Origin: Pontibacter rufus
Lineage (GTDB): Bacteria; Bacteroidota; Bacteroidia; Cytophagales; Hymenobacteraceae
DNA length: 64,000 bases
NCBI RefSeq assembly: GCF_015694705.1
Contig: NZ_JADQDR010000004.1
Coordinates: 62,001 to 126,000 of the forward strand
Direction: 5' to 3'
The notes beneath the pieces are model-generated. The model did not search any database and had not been told where the DNA came from. It worked only from the letters and a program-made list of their open reading frames with translations. Positions 26,688 to 35,693 of the stretch are shown piece by piece. The number at the start of each line of letters is the position of its first letter. The stretch's first letter is position 1. Made by a program: the position numbers and the translations under genes.

Positions 26688-27734
26688 TTATACTTCGGGC
26701 TGGCTGAATAATCCGCCGGAAGCAATCTCCTGCGGCGGAATTTTACCTAAATGGCGGTAAGCCAACTCGGTTGCTTCACGGCCACGTGCGGTGCGCTTGA
26801 TGTAACCTTCCTGAATCAGGAACGGCTCGTATACTTCCTCAATCGTCTCTGATTCTTCGCCGCAAGCCGTGGCGATGGTCGTAAGTCCTACGGGGCCGCC
26901 TTTAAACTTATCAATGATGGTGCTGAGAATACGGTTGTCCATGTCGTCCAGGCCGTTGTGGTCTACATCCAGGGCATTCAGCGCAAATTTGGCTATTTCT
27001 ACGGTTATGGTGCCGTCACCTTTTACCTGGGCAAAGTCGCGGGTACGGCGCAGCAGGTTGTTGGCAATACGGGGCGTACCGCGGCTACGCCTGGCAATTT
27101 CAAAAGCCGCGTCCTCATGTATAGGCGCACCCAGTAAATAAGACGAACGCTTCACAATGGAAGTGAGCAGCTCGGCATCGTAATACTCCAGGCGCGAGTT
27201 GATGCTGAAACGGGCACGCAAAGGAGCCGTGAGCAAACCGGAACGGGTGGTGGCACCAATCAGCGTAAAAGGGTTCAGGCTGATTTGCACCGAGCGCGCG
27301 TTCGGGCCGGAATCCAGCATGATGTCTATCTTGTAATCCTCCATGGCCGAGTACAGGTACTCTTCCACAATCGGGTTCAGGCGGTGAATCTCGTCGATAA
27401 ACAGCACATCGTTTGCTTCCAGGTTGGTCAGCAGGCCGGCCAGGTCGCTGGGCTTGTCCAGCACCGGGCCCGACGTCATCTTAATGCCCGCATCCAGTTC
27501 AGAAGCAATAATGTGCGAGAGCGTGGTTTTGCCAAGCCCCGGAGGGCCGTGCAGCAGCACATGGTCCAGCGCCTCGCCCCGGCGTTTGGCTGCCAGCACA
27601 AATATCTTCAGGTTCTCTACTATTTTATCCTGCCCCGTAAAGTCCCGGAAACTGAGCGGACGCAGCGCTTTGTCGATGTCGCGCTCGGCTGGCGACATCT
27701 GTTCTTTTTCGCCGGTGAGATAATCTTCTCTCAT
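26688..27734 (-). CDS. ruvB: Holliday junction branch-migration helicase RuvB
   Basis: The AAA+ motor drives branch migration of Holliday junctions with RuvA. The 348-aa protein has Walker A GPPGLGKT (63-70), Walker [12 protein letters not shown], sensor 1 GATTRSG and the arginine-finger/large-domain [15 protein letters not shown]. It also has the C-terminal winged-helix [15 protein letters not shown]. Length and start ([17 protein letters not shown]) are normal. It stands alone; ruvA and ruvC are not nearby. Confidence 0.97.
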   Translation of the reverse strand: MREDYLTGEKEQMSPAERDIDKALRPLSFRDFTGQDKIVENLKIFVLAAKRRGEALDHVLLHGPPGLGKTTLSHIIASELDAGIKMTSGPVLDKPSDLAGLLTNLEANDVLFIDEIHRLNPIVEEYLYSAMEDYKIDIMLDSGPNARSVQISLNPFTLIGATTRSGLLTAPLRARFSINSRLEYYDAELLTSIVKRSSYLLGAPIHEDAAFEIARRSRGTPRIANNLLRRTRDFAQVKGDGTITVEIAKFALNALDVDHNGLDDMDNRILSTIIDKFKGGPVGLTTIATACGEESETIEEVYEPFLIQEGYIKRTARGREATELAYRHLGKIPPQEIASGGLFSQPEV

Positions 27735-27896
27735 GGTATACTTTATACTTTAAAATCAGCTTTGGCTATACCTGAAGGTAACAGTTTCCGCTGCTTTTTT
27801 GCTCCATTTATACCTACGAAGTTACGCTTTTTTGCTAATTATTTTATACTTATTATCTATAAATCTAATACAATTAGCAAAAAAATTAGATAAGAA

Positions 27897-28790
27897 CTAC
27901 TCTTTGGGGTTTATTTTTTCATCTTCAATTTCTTTAAGAGTTTTCCCAAACTTGTTTTTCCACGCAGTTCTACCATTAACTGAATACCCTAATATTATTG
28001 CGGCTGCAGTTGAAGGACTAGAAAATTCATAATTCTCTAAAAAGATAAACTTTCCATTCTTTTCCTCAACAACACTCTTGGTATGCAAAGTCTTTCTTAG
28101 GTTAGAATAGCTCCCAGACAGCGATGCCGTTTCTTTTATATTCATTTCACTTCCTTTCTGCACTTCAATACCATTTGAGGTTAGTATAGCTGTTGCCTTG
28201 AACCCACCTACTTCTATATTCAGAACTTGAGGTTTATTTAATAATTCAATAGACTTTAACTTATTATCAACATGCAGAACAGCATATCCTAATGAGGGAA
28301 GTATAACCCTCATATTATCAAAGTAGGTGTCCATCTCATCCTGTACCATTTTGGGCAAGTTGATTAATGAGCCTTCCTTTTTATTGACAAGACGGAATTC
28401 GCTTGATTTCGAAATTTGGGAGATCGTCTTCTGTTCTAAATACTTTGTATGTGAAACAGTTAGGTTTTCATCTTTAGAACTAAAACAAATAATAGTTTCT
28501 GCAAATGACTTATCAGAGTCTCTTAAATGCTGAATAAGCCTCTCAGACAAGTTGTTTGCCTCTCCTACATACACCAATTTATCATCTGGATTTTCTAAAT
28601 CTTGTCCTAAAAGAAAGTAAATACCCGGTCTCTGCAATTCAATGATATCTCTAGCATCAGCAAAAAGATTCCGAGGAATTTTAATTGCTTGTCCAGTCCA
28701 ATTTGACATGTAAGCAAAAATCACACCCTCTGGATCGCCTGTTGCCAAATAGTTTGTGACTGTAATTCCTCTATAATACTTCATTCCCAA
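27897..28790 (-). CDS. GIY-YIG nuclease-domain protein with C-terminal DUF4357
   Basis: The 297-aa protein has a GIY-YIG core: GIYFLLG (56-62), KLVYVGEANNLSERLIQHL (71-89) with Arg84 as the likely catalytic residue. A conserved C-terminal DUF4357-like domain carries GRTAWKNKFGKTL. Such proteins occur near mobile and defence genes, but no target is known. Base composition is clearly AT-richer than the flanking genes. The start lies 7 nt after the stop of the acyl-CoA dehydrogenase, so it is likely an insertion that uses the upstream transcript. Confidence 0.85.
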   Translation of the reverse strand: MGMKYYRGITVTNYLATGDPEGVIFAYMSNWTGQAIKIPRNLFADARDIIELQRPGIYFLLGQDLENPDDKLVYVGEANNLSERLIQHLRDSDKSFAETIICFSSKDENLTVSHTKYLEQKTISQISKSSEFRLVNKKEGSLINLPKMVQDEMDTYFDNMRVILPSLGYAVLHVDNKLKSIELLNKPQVLNIEVGGFKATAILTSNGIEVQKGSEMNIKETASLSGSYSNLRKTLHTKSVVEEKNGKFIFLENYEFSSPSTAAAIILGYSVNGRTAWKNKFGKTLKEIEDEKINPKE

Positions 28791-28797
28791 TTTTTAA

Positions 28798-29976
28798 TTA
28801 CTTAAACGCCTGAATGCCGGTAATATCCGCACCCGTTATCAGCAAATGAATGTCGTGTGTGCCTTCGTAAGTAATCACGGATTCCAAGTTCATCATGTGG
28901 CGCATAATCGGGTACTCGCCGGTGATGCCCATGCCGCCGTGAATCTGGCGTGCTTCGCGGGCGATGTGCAGGGCCATGTCTACGTTGTTGCGCTTGGCCA
29001 TCGAGATTTGCTGCGTCGTGGCTTTGCCTTCGTTCATCAGCGTGCCGAGCCGCCAGGCCAGCAGCTGCGCTTTGGTAATTTCGGTGAGCATTTCAGCCAG
29101 TTTTTTCTGCGTAAGCTGGAAAGCGCCGATGGGCTTGTCAAACTGGATGCGCTCCAGGCTATACTTCAGGGCCGATTGGTAGCAATCAATCGCCGCGCCG
29201 ATGGCTCCCCACGAAATACCGTAACGGGCAGAATCGAGGCAGCCGAGCGGACCTTTCAGGCCGTCGATGTTGGGCAGCAGGTTCTCCTTCGGCACTTTCA
29301 CATTATCAAATACCAGTTCGCCGGTGGTGCTGGCGCGCAGGCTCCATTTGTTGTGAATTTCGGGCGTGGAGAAACCTTCCATGCCGCGCTCCACAATCAA
29401 GCCTTTGATGCGACCTTCCTCGTTCTTTGCCCACACAACCGCCACCTGACATTCCGGCGAGTTGGAAATCCACATTTTAGCACCGTTCAGCAAGTAATGG
29501 TCGCCCATGTCTTTGATGTTGGTCACCATCCCGCCCGGGTTTGAGCCGAAGTCTGGCTCTGTCAGGCCGAAGCAACCGAGCCACTCGCCACTGGCCAGTT
29601 TGGGCAGGTACTTGTTGCGCTGTTCCTCGGAGCCATACTTGTAAATCGGGTACATCACCAGCGAGCCCTGCACCGAAGCCGTGGAACGCATACCGGAGTC
29701 GCCGCGCTCAATTTCCTGCATAATAATGCCGTAGGAGATATAATCGAGACCGCCACCACCATACTCCGCTGGAATCGTCGGCCCAAAAGCACCTACTTCG
29801 CCAAACTTCTTCACAATCTCGGAAGGGAAATGCGCTTCCTGCGCCCATTGCTCGATGTAGGGAGAGATTTCGCGCTTCACGAAATCGCGCATGGTCTGGC
29901 GGATAAGCTTGTGCTCGTCGGTAAGCAGCTCGTCGATATCAAAGTAATCAGGCGCTCCTGCAGGTTCATAAGCCAT
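28798..29976 (-). CDS. Acyl-CoA dehydrogenase, glutaryl-CoA dehydrogenase-like
   Basis: The 392-aa flavoenzyme has the family FAD/substrate blocks: CFGLTEPDFGSNPGGM (near 130-150), ISNSPECQVAVVWAKN, SARYGISWGAIGAAIDCY, QIHGGMGITGEYPIMRHMMN and YEGTHDIH. The glutamate in YEGTHDIH is the catalytic base position. The pattern around RYGISWGA is that of glutaryl-CoA dehydrogenase, which decarboxylates glutaryl-CoA to crotonyl-CoA in lysine/tryptophan breakdown. No other pathway genes lie nearby, so substrate is inferred. A -7 element lies upstream. Confidence 0.88.
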   Translation of the reverse strand: MAYEPAGAPDYFDIDELLTDEHKLIRQTMRDFVKREISPYIEQWAQEAHFPSEIVKKFGEVGAFGPTIPAEYGGGGLDYISYGIIMQEIERGDSGMRSTASVQGSLVMYPIYKYGSEEQRNKYLPKLASGEWLGCFGLTEPDFGSNPGGMVTNIKDMGDHYLLNGAKMWISNSPECQVAVVWAKNEEGRIKGLIVERGMEGFSTPEIHNKWSLRASTTGELVFDNVKVPKENLLPNIDGLKGPLGCLDSARYGISWGAIGAAIDCYQSALKYSLERIQFDKPIGAFQLTQKKLAEMLTEITKAQLLAWRLGTLMNEGKATTQQISMAKRNNVDMALHIAREARQIHGGMGITGEYPIMRHMMNLESVITYEGTHDIHLLITGADITGIQAFK

Positions 29977-30011
29977 AGTTCTGTGTTATAGTGAGACCGG
30001 ATGAGAATACA

Positions 30012-30019
30012 CAAAGTTA
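30012..30019 (-). promoter_or_regulatory. -7 promoter element for the acyl-CoA dehydrogenase
   Basis: TAACTTTG on the minus strand fits TAnnTTTG, 36 nt upstream of the start at 29976. Confidence 0.5.
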
Positions 30020-30075
30020 AAATTTTAAGCAAAACCCCCATGCTCCTGACGAAATATAAAGAGCAAAAGGCACCC

Positions 30076-31230
30076 CTACAGAAACGTCAGCAGGTAGCCA
30101 AGGGCGGCACCGCCCAGCACAATAAAGGCACTGTTCAGCTTTTTAAATACAAACGTGACCAGCAGGCTAACGATAGCTATTAAAACCGTTCGCCAGTCGG
30201 TGAGCGCAGCCTGTCCCATTTCCACGCAAACGGCTACGATAACAGCCACAGCAGCTACGTTCACAGCGTCCAGAAAAGCACCCATCACTTTCGAACGGCG
30301 CATTTTAGGAATCAGCGGGTTGAGCAGGGCCGTGAACAGAAAAGATGGAAGAAAAATACCGGCCGTTGCGGCCAAGGCGCCCCAGGCACCATGCAGCTGC
30401 CAGCCAACAAAGGTGGCGGTGCTCAACACTGGTCCCGGCGTAAATTGCCCCACGGCAATCGCATCAATCAACTGCTGCCGGGTGAGCAGGCCTTTGCTTA
30501 CCAGTTCGGCATCCAGAAAGGCAAATAACACATAACCGCTGCCATACAGCAAGGCTCCTACTTTGAGGAAAGACCAGAATACCCTGACGTTGGACAGGTG
30601 CGGCGTCACAGCCACCGCCTGCAAAAACAGCAAAGGCAGGAAGCTGTGCGCCGTGGATTTCCAGTGCCGGACAAGGTATAGCCCAACACCCGCCAGTCCG
30701 CAGCCAAACAAAGCTATTATCTCGTTTACGCCAGCCAGGCATGCGATCGCGGTAGCCGCTCCAAGTATACCCAGTTCCACCGACTTGAGGGCTTTTTTAC
30801 CAAGCGCAATAACTGCGGAAATGATAATGGCGATAACAGCAGGCTTGATACCATAGATAAAAGCCTCCACTTCGGGCAGCTGCCCGTACTGCTGATACGC
30901 CCACGCGAAAACAGAAGTGATGGCAACGGCCGGGAAAATGAAGCAGGTACCGGCCACTATTAACCCCGGCCAGCCGGCCCGCTCGTGGCCGCAGTGCATA
31001 GTCATTTCGGTGGAGTTTGGGCCCGGAATCAGGTTGGTGGCACCTACCAAATCCAGGAAATGTTCGTGGCTCATCCACTTCCGCTTTTTCACCACCTCAT
31101 CCTCCATCATGGCGATGTGCGCTGCAGGTCCCCCGAAGGCAATGCAGCCGAGCTTAAAGAACAGCCGGCCTATTTCTGAAAGGGTGCTTTTGTTACCGCT
31201 CGTTGCACTGTCAGGCAATTGGTCCTTCAT
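30076..31230 (-). CDS. chrA: Chromate transporter family protein (ChrA)
   Basis: The 384-aa membrane protein has two homologous CHR halves. The first is marked by FGGPAAHIAMMEDEVV and GATNLIPGPNSTEMTMHCGHERAG (about 33-90), the second by GSGYVLFAFLDAELV and VGQFTPGPVLSTATFVGWQ (about 232-280). Two-domain ChrA proteins export chromate, a sulfate analogue, from the cytoplasm. Many members have untested roles. The gene lies downstream of the TonB receptor behind a terminator. Confidence 0.92.
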   Translation of the reverse strand: MKDQLPDSATSGNKSTLSEIGRLFFKLGCIAFGGPAAHIAMMEDEVVKKRKWMSHEHFLDLVGATNLIPGPNSTEMTMHCGHERAGWPGLIVAGTCFIFPAVAITSVFAWAYQQYGQLPEVEAFIYGIKPAVIAIIISAVIALGKKALKSVELGILGAATAIACLAGVNEIIALFGCGLAGVGLYLVRHWKSTAHSFLPLLFLQAVAVTPHLSNVRVFWSFLKVGALLYGSGYVLFAFLDAELVSKGLLTRQQLIDAIAVGQFTPGPVLSTATFVGWQLHGAWGALAATAGIFLPSFLFTALLNPLIPKMRRSKVMGAFLDAVNVAAVAVIVAVCVEMGQAALTDWRTVLIAIVSLLVTFVFKKLNSAFIVLGGAALGYLLTFL

Positions 31231-31325
31231 CCTGATACTTTTTATACTTTGCTATTGTAAGCACGGCCACCTGTATGCTGCGAAGCAAAGGAGCGGCAAT
31301 GCTGCTCCAAATATAAAAACAAAAA

Positions 31326-31347
31326 AGCCCCGCCAACCGGCAGGGCT
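31326..31347 (-). terminator. Terminator of the TonB-dependent receptor gene
   Basis: AGCCC..GCC and GGC..GGGCT pair with one mismatch around an AACC loop. On the minus strand a run of Ts follows. It sits 27 nt after the receptor stop. Confidence 0.7.
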
Positions 31348-31373
31348 CTGTAATTTATACTTCTAAAATCAAC

Positions 31374-33803
31374 CTAAAACTTAAGCCCCACCGACAGCAG
31401 GAAATTGCGTGTGGCCTGTGGATAATAGTAGTTATAGTCGTAGCGGGTGGCGTCGCCGGAATACTCTTCGCTGAAAGTATAGCCATTGGCTTCATACTTC
31501 TGGTTGAACAGGTTGTTAACCAGCAACGCTACTTCCAACTCCTTCATAAACGGCGGCTGCAAGGTATAACGCAGGCGTAAATCCGCTACCTGGTACCCAT
31601 TAATTTTGCGTGCATCCGAAGCCGTATTATCCAGGTATTGCTTGCTCACGGTTTTGTACAGCAAAGCAGCTTTCAAACCTTTCAGCGGCTGCACCTCCAG
31701 GCTGTGCGACGAAATAACGGCTGGTGAAAATGAGATATCAGTTTCGTTATACATGTTCTCTATCGTGTTCTCCACGTTGTAATCGGCATCGTATACATAC
31801 ACCGTTTCGCTGTAATTCCTGATTTTGTTGCGGCTCAGGGTCAGGGTACTGCGCAATTCCACAACATCATCCAGGTTCAGCATGCCAGCCAGTTCAATGC
31901 CGGTGCGGTAGCTGTTTTTGATATTGGTGCGCAGCGGCGTGCCCACATCGTTCAACTGACCGGTCAGTACCAGTTGGTTGTCGTAATCCATGTAGTAGTA
32001 GTTGGCATCTAAAGTATAGCGGGCACTCTGGCCAAGCAGGTTTTGGCTGGTGCCGCGCAGCCTGTAACCTGCCTCCAGGTTATACATGGTTTCGGCATTG
32101 GGGCGGGCAACATCCGCCGTGTTGCTTCTGGGGCTGTCGGTAAAATCAGAGCGGGTGGGTTCGCGGTGGCCTACGGCATAGGAGGCATATACCGAATTGC
32201 TGCCGTTTATTTCGTAGGTTACTCCGGCTTTGGGATTGAAAAACTGAAAGTCGGCTTGCTGCGTTACGTCGCGCTTGTCGTCGTCCAGGCCGTCAATCTC
32301 ATAATTTATACTTCGGTACTGCATATCCCCGAATACACCTAACCTGTCGGTGAGCTGGTAATTTACTTTGCCGAAGATGTTGAAATCGGTTTTCACGGCA
32401 TTGTTGAAGTAATAACGCTGCCGGATCTCGCTGTCGGAGGCAAAGCGGGTCCAGATAACTTCGCCGTAATGGTCGCCGTCATACTTGTTCCAGGCGCCGC
32501 CGATGGTAGCGTTCAGTTTACCATTCTCCGTAAAATAATTCAGGGCATAAGTGGCGCCGTAGAAATAGTTATCCAGCCACTTACGGCGAATCAGGTCAGA
32601 ACGGCTGATGAGGGTATCGCCCAGCACCACCGGTGAAATGGTATAACTGGCTAACTTCTGATCATCTTTATACTGCTCATAATAGCCGCGGCCGCGGGTC
32701 AGGTGAAAAGCGCCGCCCAGGTTCAGGCGCGGCAGCAGATCTTTGGAATAGTGCAGCTGGTAATGATCCTGCTGGTAGTGATCAATTTCATTTTCGTAGG
32801 AGAGGCCGTTGTAGGTGCGGTCTGTTTCCAGTTTATCCTCCGGTACACCATCCCAGGCCTGGTGCGTGTTTTCGATACCGGAAAAGCTGATAAACTTCAG
32901 CATACCTGTTTTGCCATAATAACCCGCCGCAAAATAGTATGATTTCAGGTCGGAAGAAGCATAGTCGATGTAGCCATCTGAACTGACTTTAGACAGCCGC
33001 CCGTCGAACGTAAACTTGTCCTTCAGCAGGCCTGACCCAAATGACACAGTATGTTTCCAGGTATCGAAAGAGCCGTAGCTGTTGCTGATTTCTGCATAGG
33101 CCTCGCGCCTGATTTGCTGCGTCCGGATATTTATACTTGCCCCGAAGGCACCGGCGCCGTTGGTAGACGTGCCCACGCCGCGCTGCACCTGTATGTCCTG
33201 CACCGAGGAGGCAAAATCCGGCATGTTCACAAAAAACACGCCGTGGCTCTCCGAGTCGTTTATCGGAATGCCATTTACGGTAACATTGATGCGCGTAATA
33301 TCGGAGCCGCGGATACGGATGCCGGTGTAACCCACGCCTGCGCCCGCATCGGAGTTTACCACAACTGAGGGTGTCTGGTCGAGCAGGTAAGGCAGGTCCT
33401 GTCCGAAGTTGCGTTCCTCCAGTTCCTCCCTGCTAACGTTGGTAAAAGTGGTGCCCGTTTTGGCGTTGGCGCGCGTTGCCGATACCACCACCTCGCCCGT
33501 CTGCAGGGCCTGCTGCTGCAGGGTAATATCCTGTTGCATATCCTGGTTGATATCAATTTGCTGTTGCACCGGCCCGTAGCCCAGGTAACTCACACGCAAC
33601 GTATAGCTGCCTGCCGGCACACTGGAAAACTCGTAGTAACCATTCTGGCCCGCAGACACGCTGTTGCGGCCATCCAGCACCACGTTAGCTCCTGCCAGAG
33701 CCTGGCCGGTGGCTACATCAGATACGCGCCCACTCAGTTTATACTGGGCAAACACCTGCAATGGCAACAAAGCAACTGCCACTGCTAACAATACATTTTT
33801 CAT
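31374..33803 (-). CDS. TonB-dependent outer-membrane receptor, probably for thiamine
   Basis: The protein (809 aa from the ATG at 33803) has a signal peptide (MKNVLLAVAVALLPLQVFAQ). A CarboxypepD_reg-like domain (about 22-105, SGRVSDVATGQALAGANVV), a plug domain (about 120-230, with IRIRGSDITRINVTVNGIPIND) and a long beta-barrel follow, ending in FLLSVGLKF. Such receptors import scarce nutrients with TonB energy. The open frame extends to 33947, but that extension covers the TPP riboswitch and is not translated. Control by TPP implies thiamine or a derivative as substrate; that link is known for other Bacteroidota receptors. Confidence 0.9.
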   Translation of the reverse strand: MKNVLLAVAVALLPLQVFAQYKLSGRVSDVATGQALAGANVVLDGRNSVSAGQNGYYEFSSVPAGSYTLRVSYLGYGPVQQQIDINQDMQQDITLQQQALQTGEVVVSATRANAKTGTTFTNVSREELEERNFGQDLPYLLDQTPSVVVNSDAGAGVGYTGIRIRGSDITRINVTVNGIPINDSESHGVFFVNMPDFASSVQDIQVQRGVGTSTNGAGAFGASINIRTQQIRREAYAEISNSYGSFDTWKHTVSFGSGLLKDKFTFDGRLSKVSSDGYIDYASSDLKSYYFAAGYYGKTGMLKFISFSGIENTHQAWDGVPEDKLETDRTYNGLSYENEIDHYQQDHYQLHYSKDLLPRLNLGGAFHLTRGRGYYEQYKDDQKLASYTISPVVLGDTLISRSDLIRRKWLDNYFYGATYALNYFTENGKLNATIGGAWNKYDGDHYGEVIWTRFASDSEIRQRYYFNNAVKTDFNIFGKVNYQLTDRLGVFGDMQYRSINYEIDGLDDDKRDVTQQADFQFFNPKAGVTYEINGSNSVYASYAVGHREPTRSDFTDSPRSNTADVARPNAETMYNLEAGYRLRGTSQNLLGQSARYTLDANYYYMDYDNQLVLTGQLNDVGTPLRTNIKNSYRTGIELAGMLNLDDVVELRSTLTLSRNKIRNYSETVYVYDADYNVENTIENMYNETDISFSPAVISSHSLEVQPLKGLKAALLYKTVSKQYLDNTASDARKINGYQVADLRLRYTLQPPFMKELEVALLVNNLFNQKYEANGYTFSEEYSGDATRYDYNYYYPQATRNFLLSVGLKF

Positions 33804-33880
33804 TAATGTGATAAAAAGAAATGGGTATAACATACAGGCATGCCAGGGGTTAGCATCCTGCTTTTTTGTTCCCCGTGTTT

Positions 33881-33951
33881 TTCCCTTCGCCGGCATTACC
33901 CGGATCAGGTTCAATGGGTATGATCTCAGCCCGTTTTGATAAGGCACCCCC
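33881..33951 (-). ncRNA. TPP (thiamine pyrophosphate) riboswitch
   Basis: Read on the minus strand, the stretch carries GGGGGTGCC, CGGGCTGAGATCATACCC, GAACCTGATCCGGGTAATGC and CGGCGAAGGGA in order. These are the conserved THI-box blocks: the CUGAGA pyrimidine sensor and the ACCUGAUC(C)GG(G)UAAUGCC pyrophosphate sensor. It lies between a -7 promoter element and the TonB receptor start, about 78 nt before that ATG. Binding of TPP should lower receptor expression. The expression platform (33804-33880) has GGGG/CCCC segments that could pair, but the switch mechanism is not clear. Confidence 0.95.
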
Positions 33952-33961
33952 TAAACTGGGG

Positions 33962-33969
33962 CAAAGGTA
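33962..33969 (-). promoter_or_regulatory. Promoter of the TPP riboswitch and TonB receptor
   Basis: On the minus strand TACCTTTG fits TAnnTTTG. A TTTTG lies 19 nt upstream, the spacing of the Bacteroidota -33 element. Transcription would start close to the riboswitch 5' end. The remaining 344 bases up to 34313 hold no clear gene. Confidence 0.65.
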
Positions 33970-34313
33970 AAGCGGTTTTCTGTTAAATCAAAAGCAAGCG
34001 GCTTGTGTATACCTCGCAGAAAATGAAATCAGGCAAAATATATTGCTTCCCACCACTCCTCATAACCAGGTTGCAGGATTTTGATTATCAGTTTTAAATA
34101 AAGAAAGGCTTCTGATCCGGGGCTGGCTGAGGACATACTTTTACCTGAAATATGGAAGCAATTCAGGAGTATATTTTTTTAAGCAAAGGGAAAAACCTCA
34201 TTGCCAAAACCTACGTTCTAAAACTTACAACGGTATGTGTACCTGCTGCTTTGGCCTTGCGCAGGCAGTGCCGGAAAGATATTAAGGGAAGATTAATTTT
34301 AAGTAGAACTGTG

Positions 34314-34562
34314 ATGATGATCAGTATATTGTATACCCTGGCCCTGCTCACAATATTGGCATATTATGCGTTCGCGCCACAGAAGCGATTCAAAAAACCA
34401 CCCTTCACGGATAACGACGACGATGGTGGCGAACCCCTCGGAGATGACCTGCCCGATCTGGACCTGCCACCCGGCATATCATTGCCCATTAATGATTATG
34501 AGCCGGAGTATGATTTCCGGAAGATCAAGTTTCCGAAGTTTCCGGAGCCTTCCCTGCAGTAA
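34314..34562 (+). CDS. Small single-helix membrane protein with acidic, proline-rich tail
   Basis: The 82-aa product (ATG at 34314 or 34317; the frame is open from 34152) has one membrane helix (about 2-19, ISILYTLALLTILAYYAF). A basic stretch and a hydrophilic tail follow, with DNDDDGGEPLGDDLPDLDLPP and repeated KFPKFPEP-like residues. No family is recognised. A 20-bp hairpin terminator shared with the converging epimerase gene supports it as a transcribed gene. The longer start would add a basic 54-residue extension before the helix, which is less likely. Confidence 0.55.
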   Translation: MMISILYTLALLTILAYYAFAPQKRFKKPPFTDNDDDGGEPLGDDLPDLDLPPGISLPINDYEPEYDFRKIKFPKFPEPSLQ

Positions 34563-34571
34563 CGCTTTAAC

Positions 34572-34623
34572 GGGCACATAAAAGCCCCGGCCATACCTGT
34601 ATAGCCGGGGCTTTTATGTGCCC
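34572..34623. terminator. Bidirectional 20-bp hairpin terminator
   Basis: The arms at 34572-34591 and 34604-34623 are exact complements (core AAAAGCCCCGGC) around a 12-nt loop, between converging genes. Confidence 0.85.
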
Positions 34624-34635
34624 GCTACTTCTCTG

Positions 34636-35511
34636 TCAGGATACGGTGATGTGGATGGTGCGCTCAAAAGTTGCTTCGGGGCGCAGTTCGTTTATTCCTT
34701 CTTTTTCTTTGAGCTCAGAGGAGCCTCCTTCCCGGCTGGCAATGCCGCACCAGGGCTCTATGCATACATAACGCGACGGCCCCGGCTTAGCCCAGATGCC
34801 CAGGTAAGGAAATCCGGGAAATGTTAGTTCTATGCGGCGTGGGTTGGTGTGGCTGGCCAGCGTTACTGTATCTGATTTCAGCCGCTTAAATACCAGCGCA
34901 TCCTTGTCGAAGTATGCATGCTGGAGGGGCAACACGCGCTGCTGCGTCAGCACCCGCTCGGTATCGCCGCTCAGCAGGCCTTCAGAGTTCAGCAGGTGCC
35001 GGCTCAGGGTTTCTTCTTTCTCAAACTCCAGGTAATAGTCTTCATACTGCTCGCCGGCATATAGCGGCACGTTAAAGCCCGGGTGTGCGCCCAGCGAGAA
35101 ATACGAGGTGTGGTCGCCGGTATTGGTAACCAGGTAAGTGATGGACAAGCGGTTGCCTTCCAGTTTATAGGCAATAAGCAGCCGGAACTTAAACGGGTAT
35201 TGCTGCAGCGTTTCATCATCATCCGTCAGTTCAAACACCAGTTTGTCATGATGCTGCTCTACCAGTTTAAATTCTCTGCGTCGGGCAAAGCCGTGGCGGT
35301 CCATGTGGTACGTTTTGCCGTTGAACGTATACTGCTGCCCCGGCAATTCGCCCACTATCGGAAAAAGGTTAGGCGCGTGGCTGGCCCATACAGCCGGATT
35401 GGCCTGCCAGATGAGTTCCAGCTTTTCGTCCTGCTTTATAAAGTGCTGCAGTTCGGCGCCCAGGCTCTCGATGCCCACTTCATAATTATCGCTCTGAAGA
35501 AAGTATAGCAT
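34636..35511 (-). CDS. Aldose 1-epimerase family protein
   Basis: The 291-aa protein (start MLYFLQSDNYEVGIESLGAE; an upstream ATG at 35547 would add 12 unlikely residues) has the galactose-mutarotase fold motifs. These are ELIWQANPAVWASHAPNLFPIVGEL, HMDRHGFARR with a catalytic His, and SLGAHPGFNVP with the second His. The C-terminal CIEPWCGIAS block is also present. The family interconverts alpha and beta anomers of hexoses; this subfamily resembles LacX/YeaD-type epimerases. The partner pathway is not evident. Confidence 0.87.
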   Translation of the reverse strand: MLYFLQSDNYEVGIESLGAELQHFIKQDEKLELIWQANPAVWASHAPNLFPIVGELPGQQYTFNGKTYHMDRHGFARRREFKLVEQHHDKLVFELTDDDETLQQYPFKFRLLIAYKLEGNRLSITYLVTNTGDHTSYFSLGAHPGFNVPLYAGEQYEDYYLEFEKEETLSRHLLNSEGLLSGDTERVLTQQRVLPLQHAYFDKDALVFKRLKSDTVTLASHTNPRRIELTFPGFPYLGIWAKPGPSRYVCIEPWCGIASREGGSSELKEKEGINELRPEATFERTIHITVS

Positions 35512-35568
35512 AAGGTTGATGTTAAATAAGAAGACAAAAGGACACAAGTATCAGGACATAAGACACAA

Positions 35569-35640
35569 GACTTTTCAAGTATAAGTAATCAGACAAAACA
35601 AGCTTCATACTTTAAACACCCCGTTATCAAGTATAATATA
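35569..35640. repeat. Dispersed repeat, about 72 bp, copy 1
   Basis: This stretch aligns over about 70 bases with 53217-53290: both read GACTTTTCA/GACTTTCAG, AGTAATCA[AG]ACAAAA, ATACTTTAA and CGTTAT[TC]AAGTATAA in the same order and spacing. It lies in the gap between the epimerase and GNAT genes. Confidence 0.6.
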
Positions 35641-35693
35641 GTTCTGGCTTTACAGTGGCGTAGCTACCGTAAAGATGTTGTTAGTATCAGCAT

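Noticed and set aside
33804..33947. 48-residue N-terminal extension of the TonB receptor
   Set aside because: It is encoded by the TPP riboswitch region and would precede an otherwise normal signal peptide.
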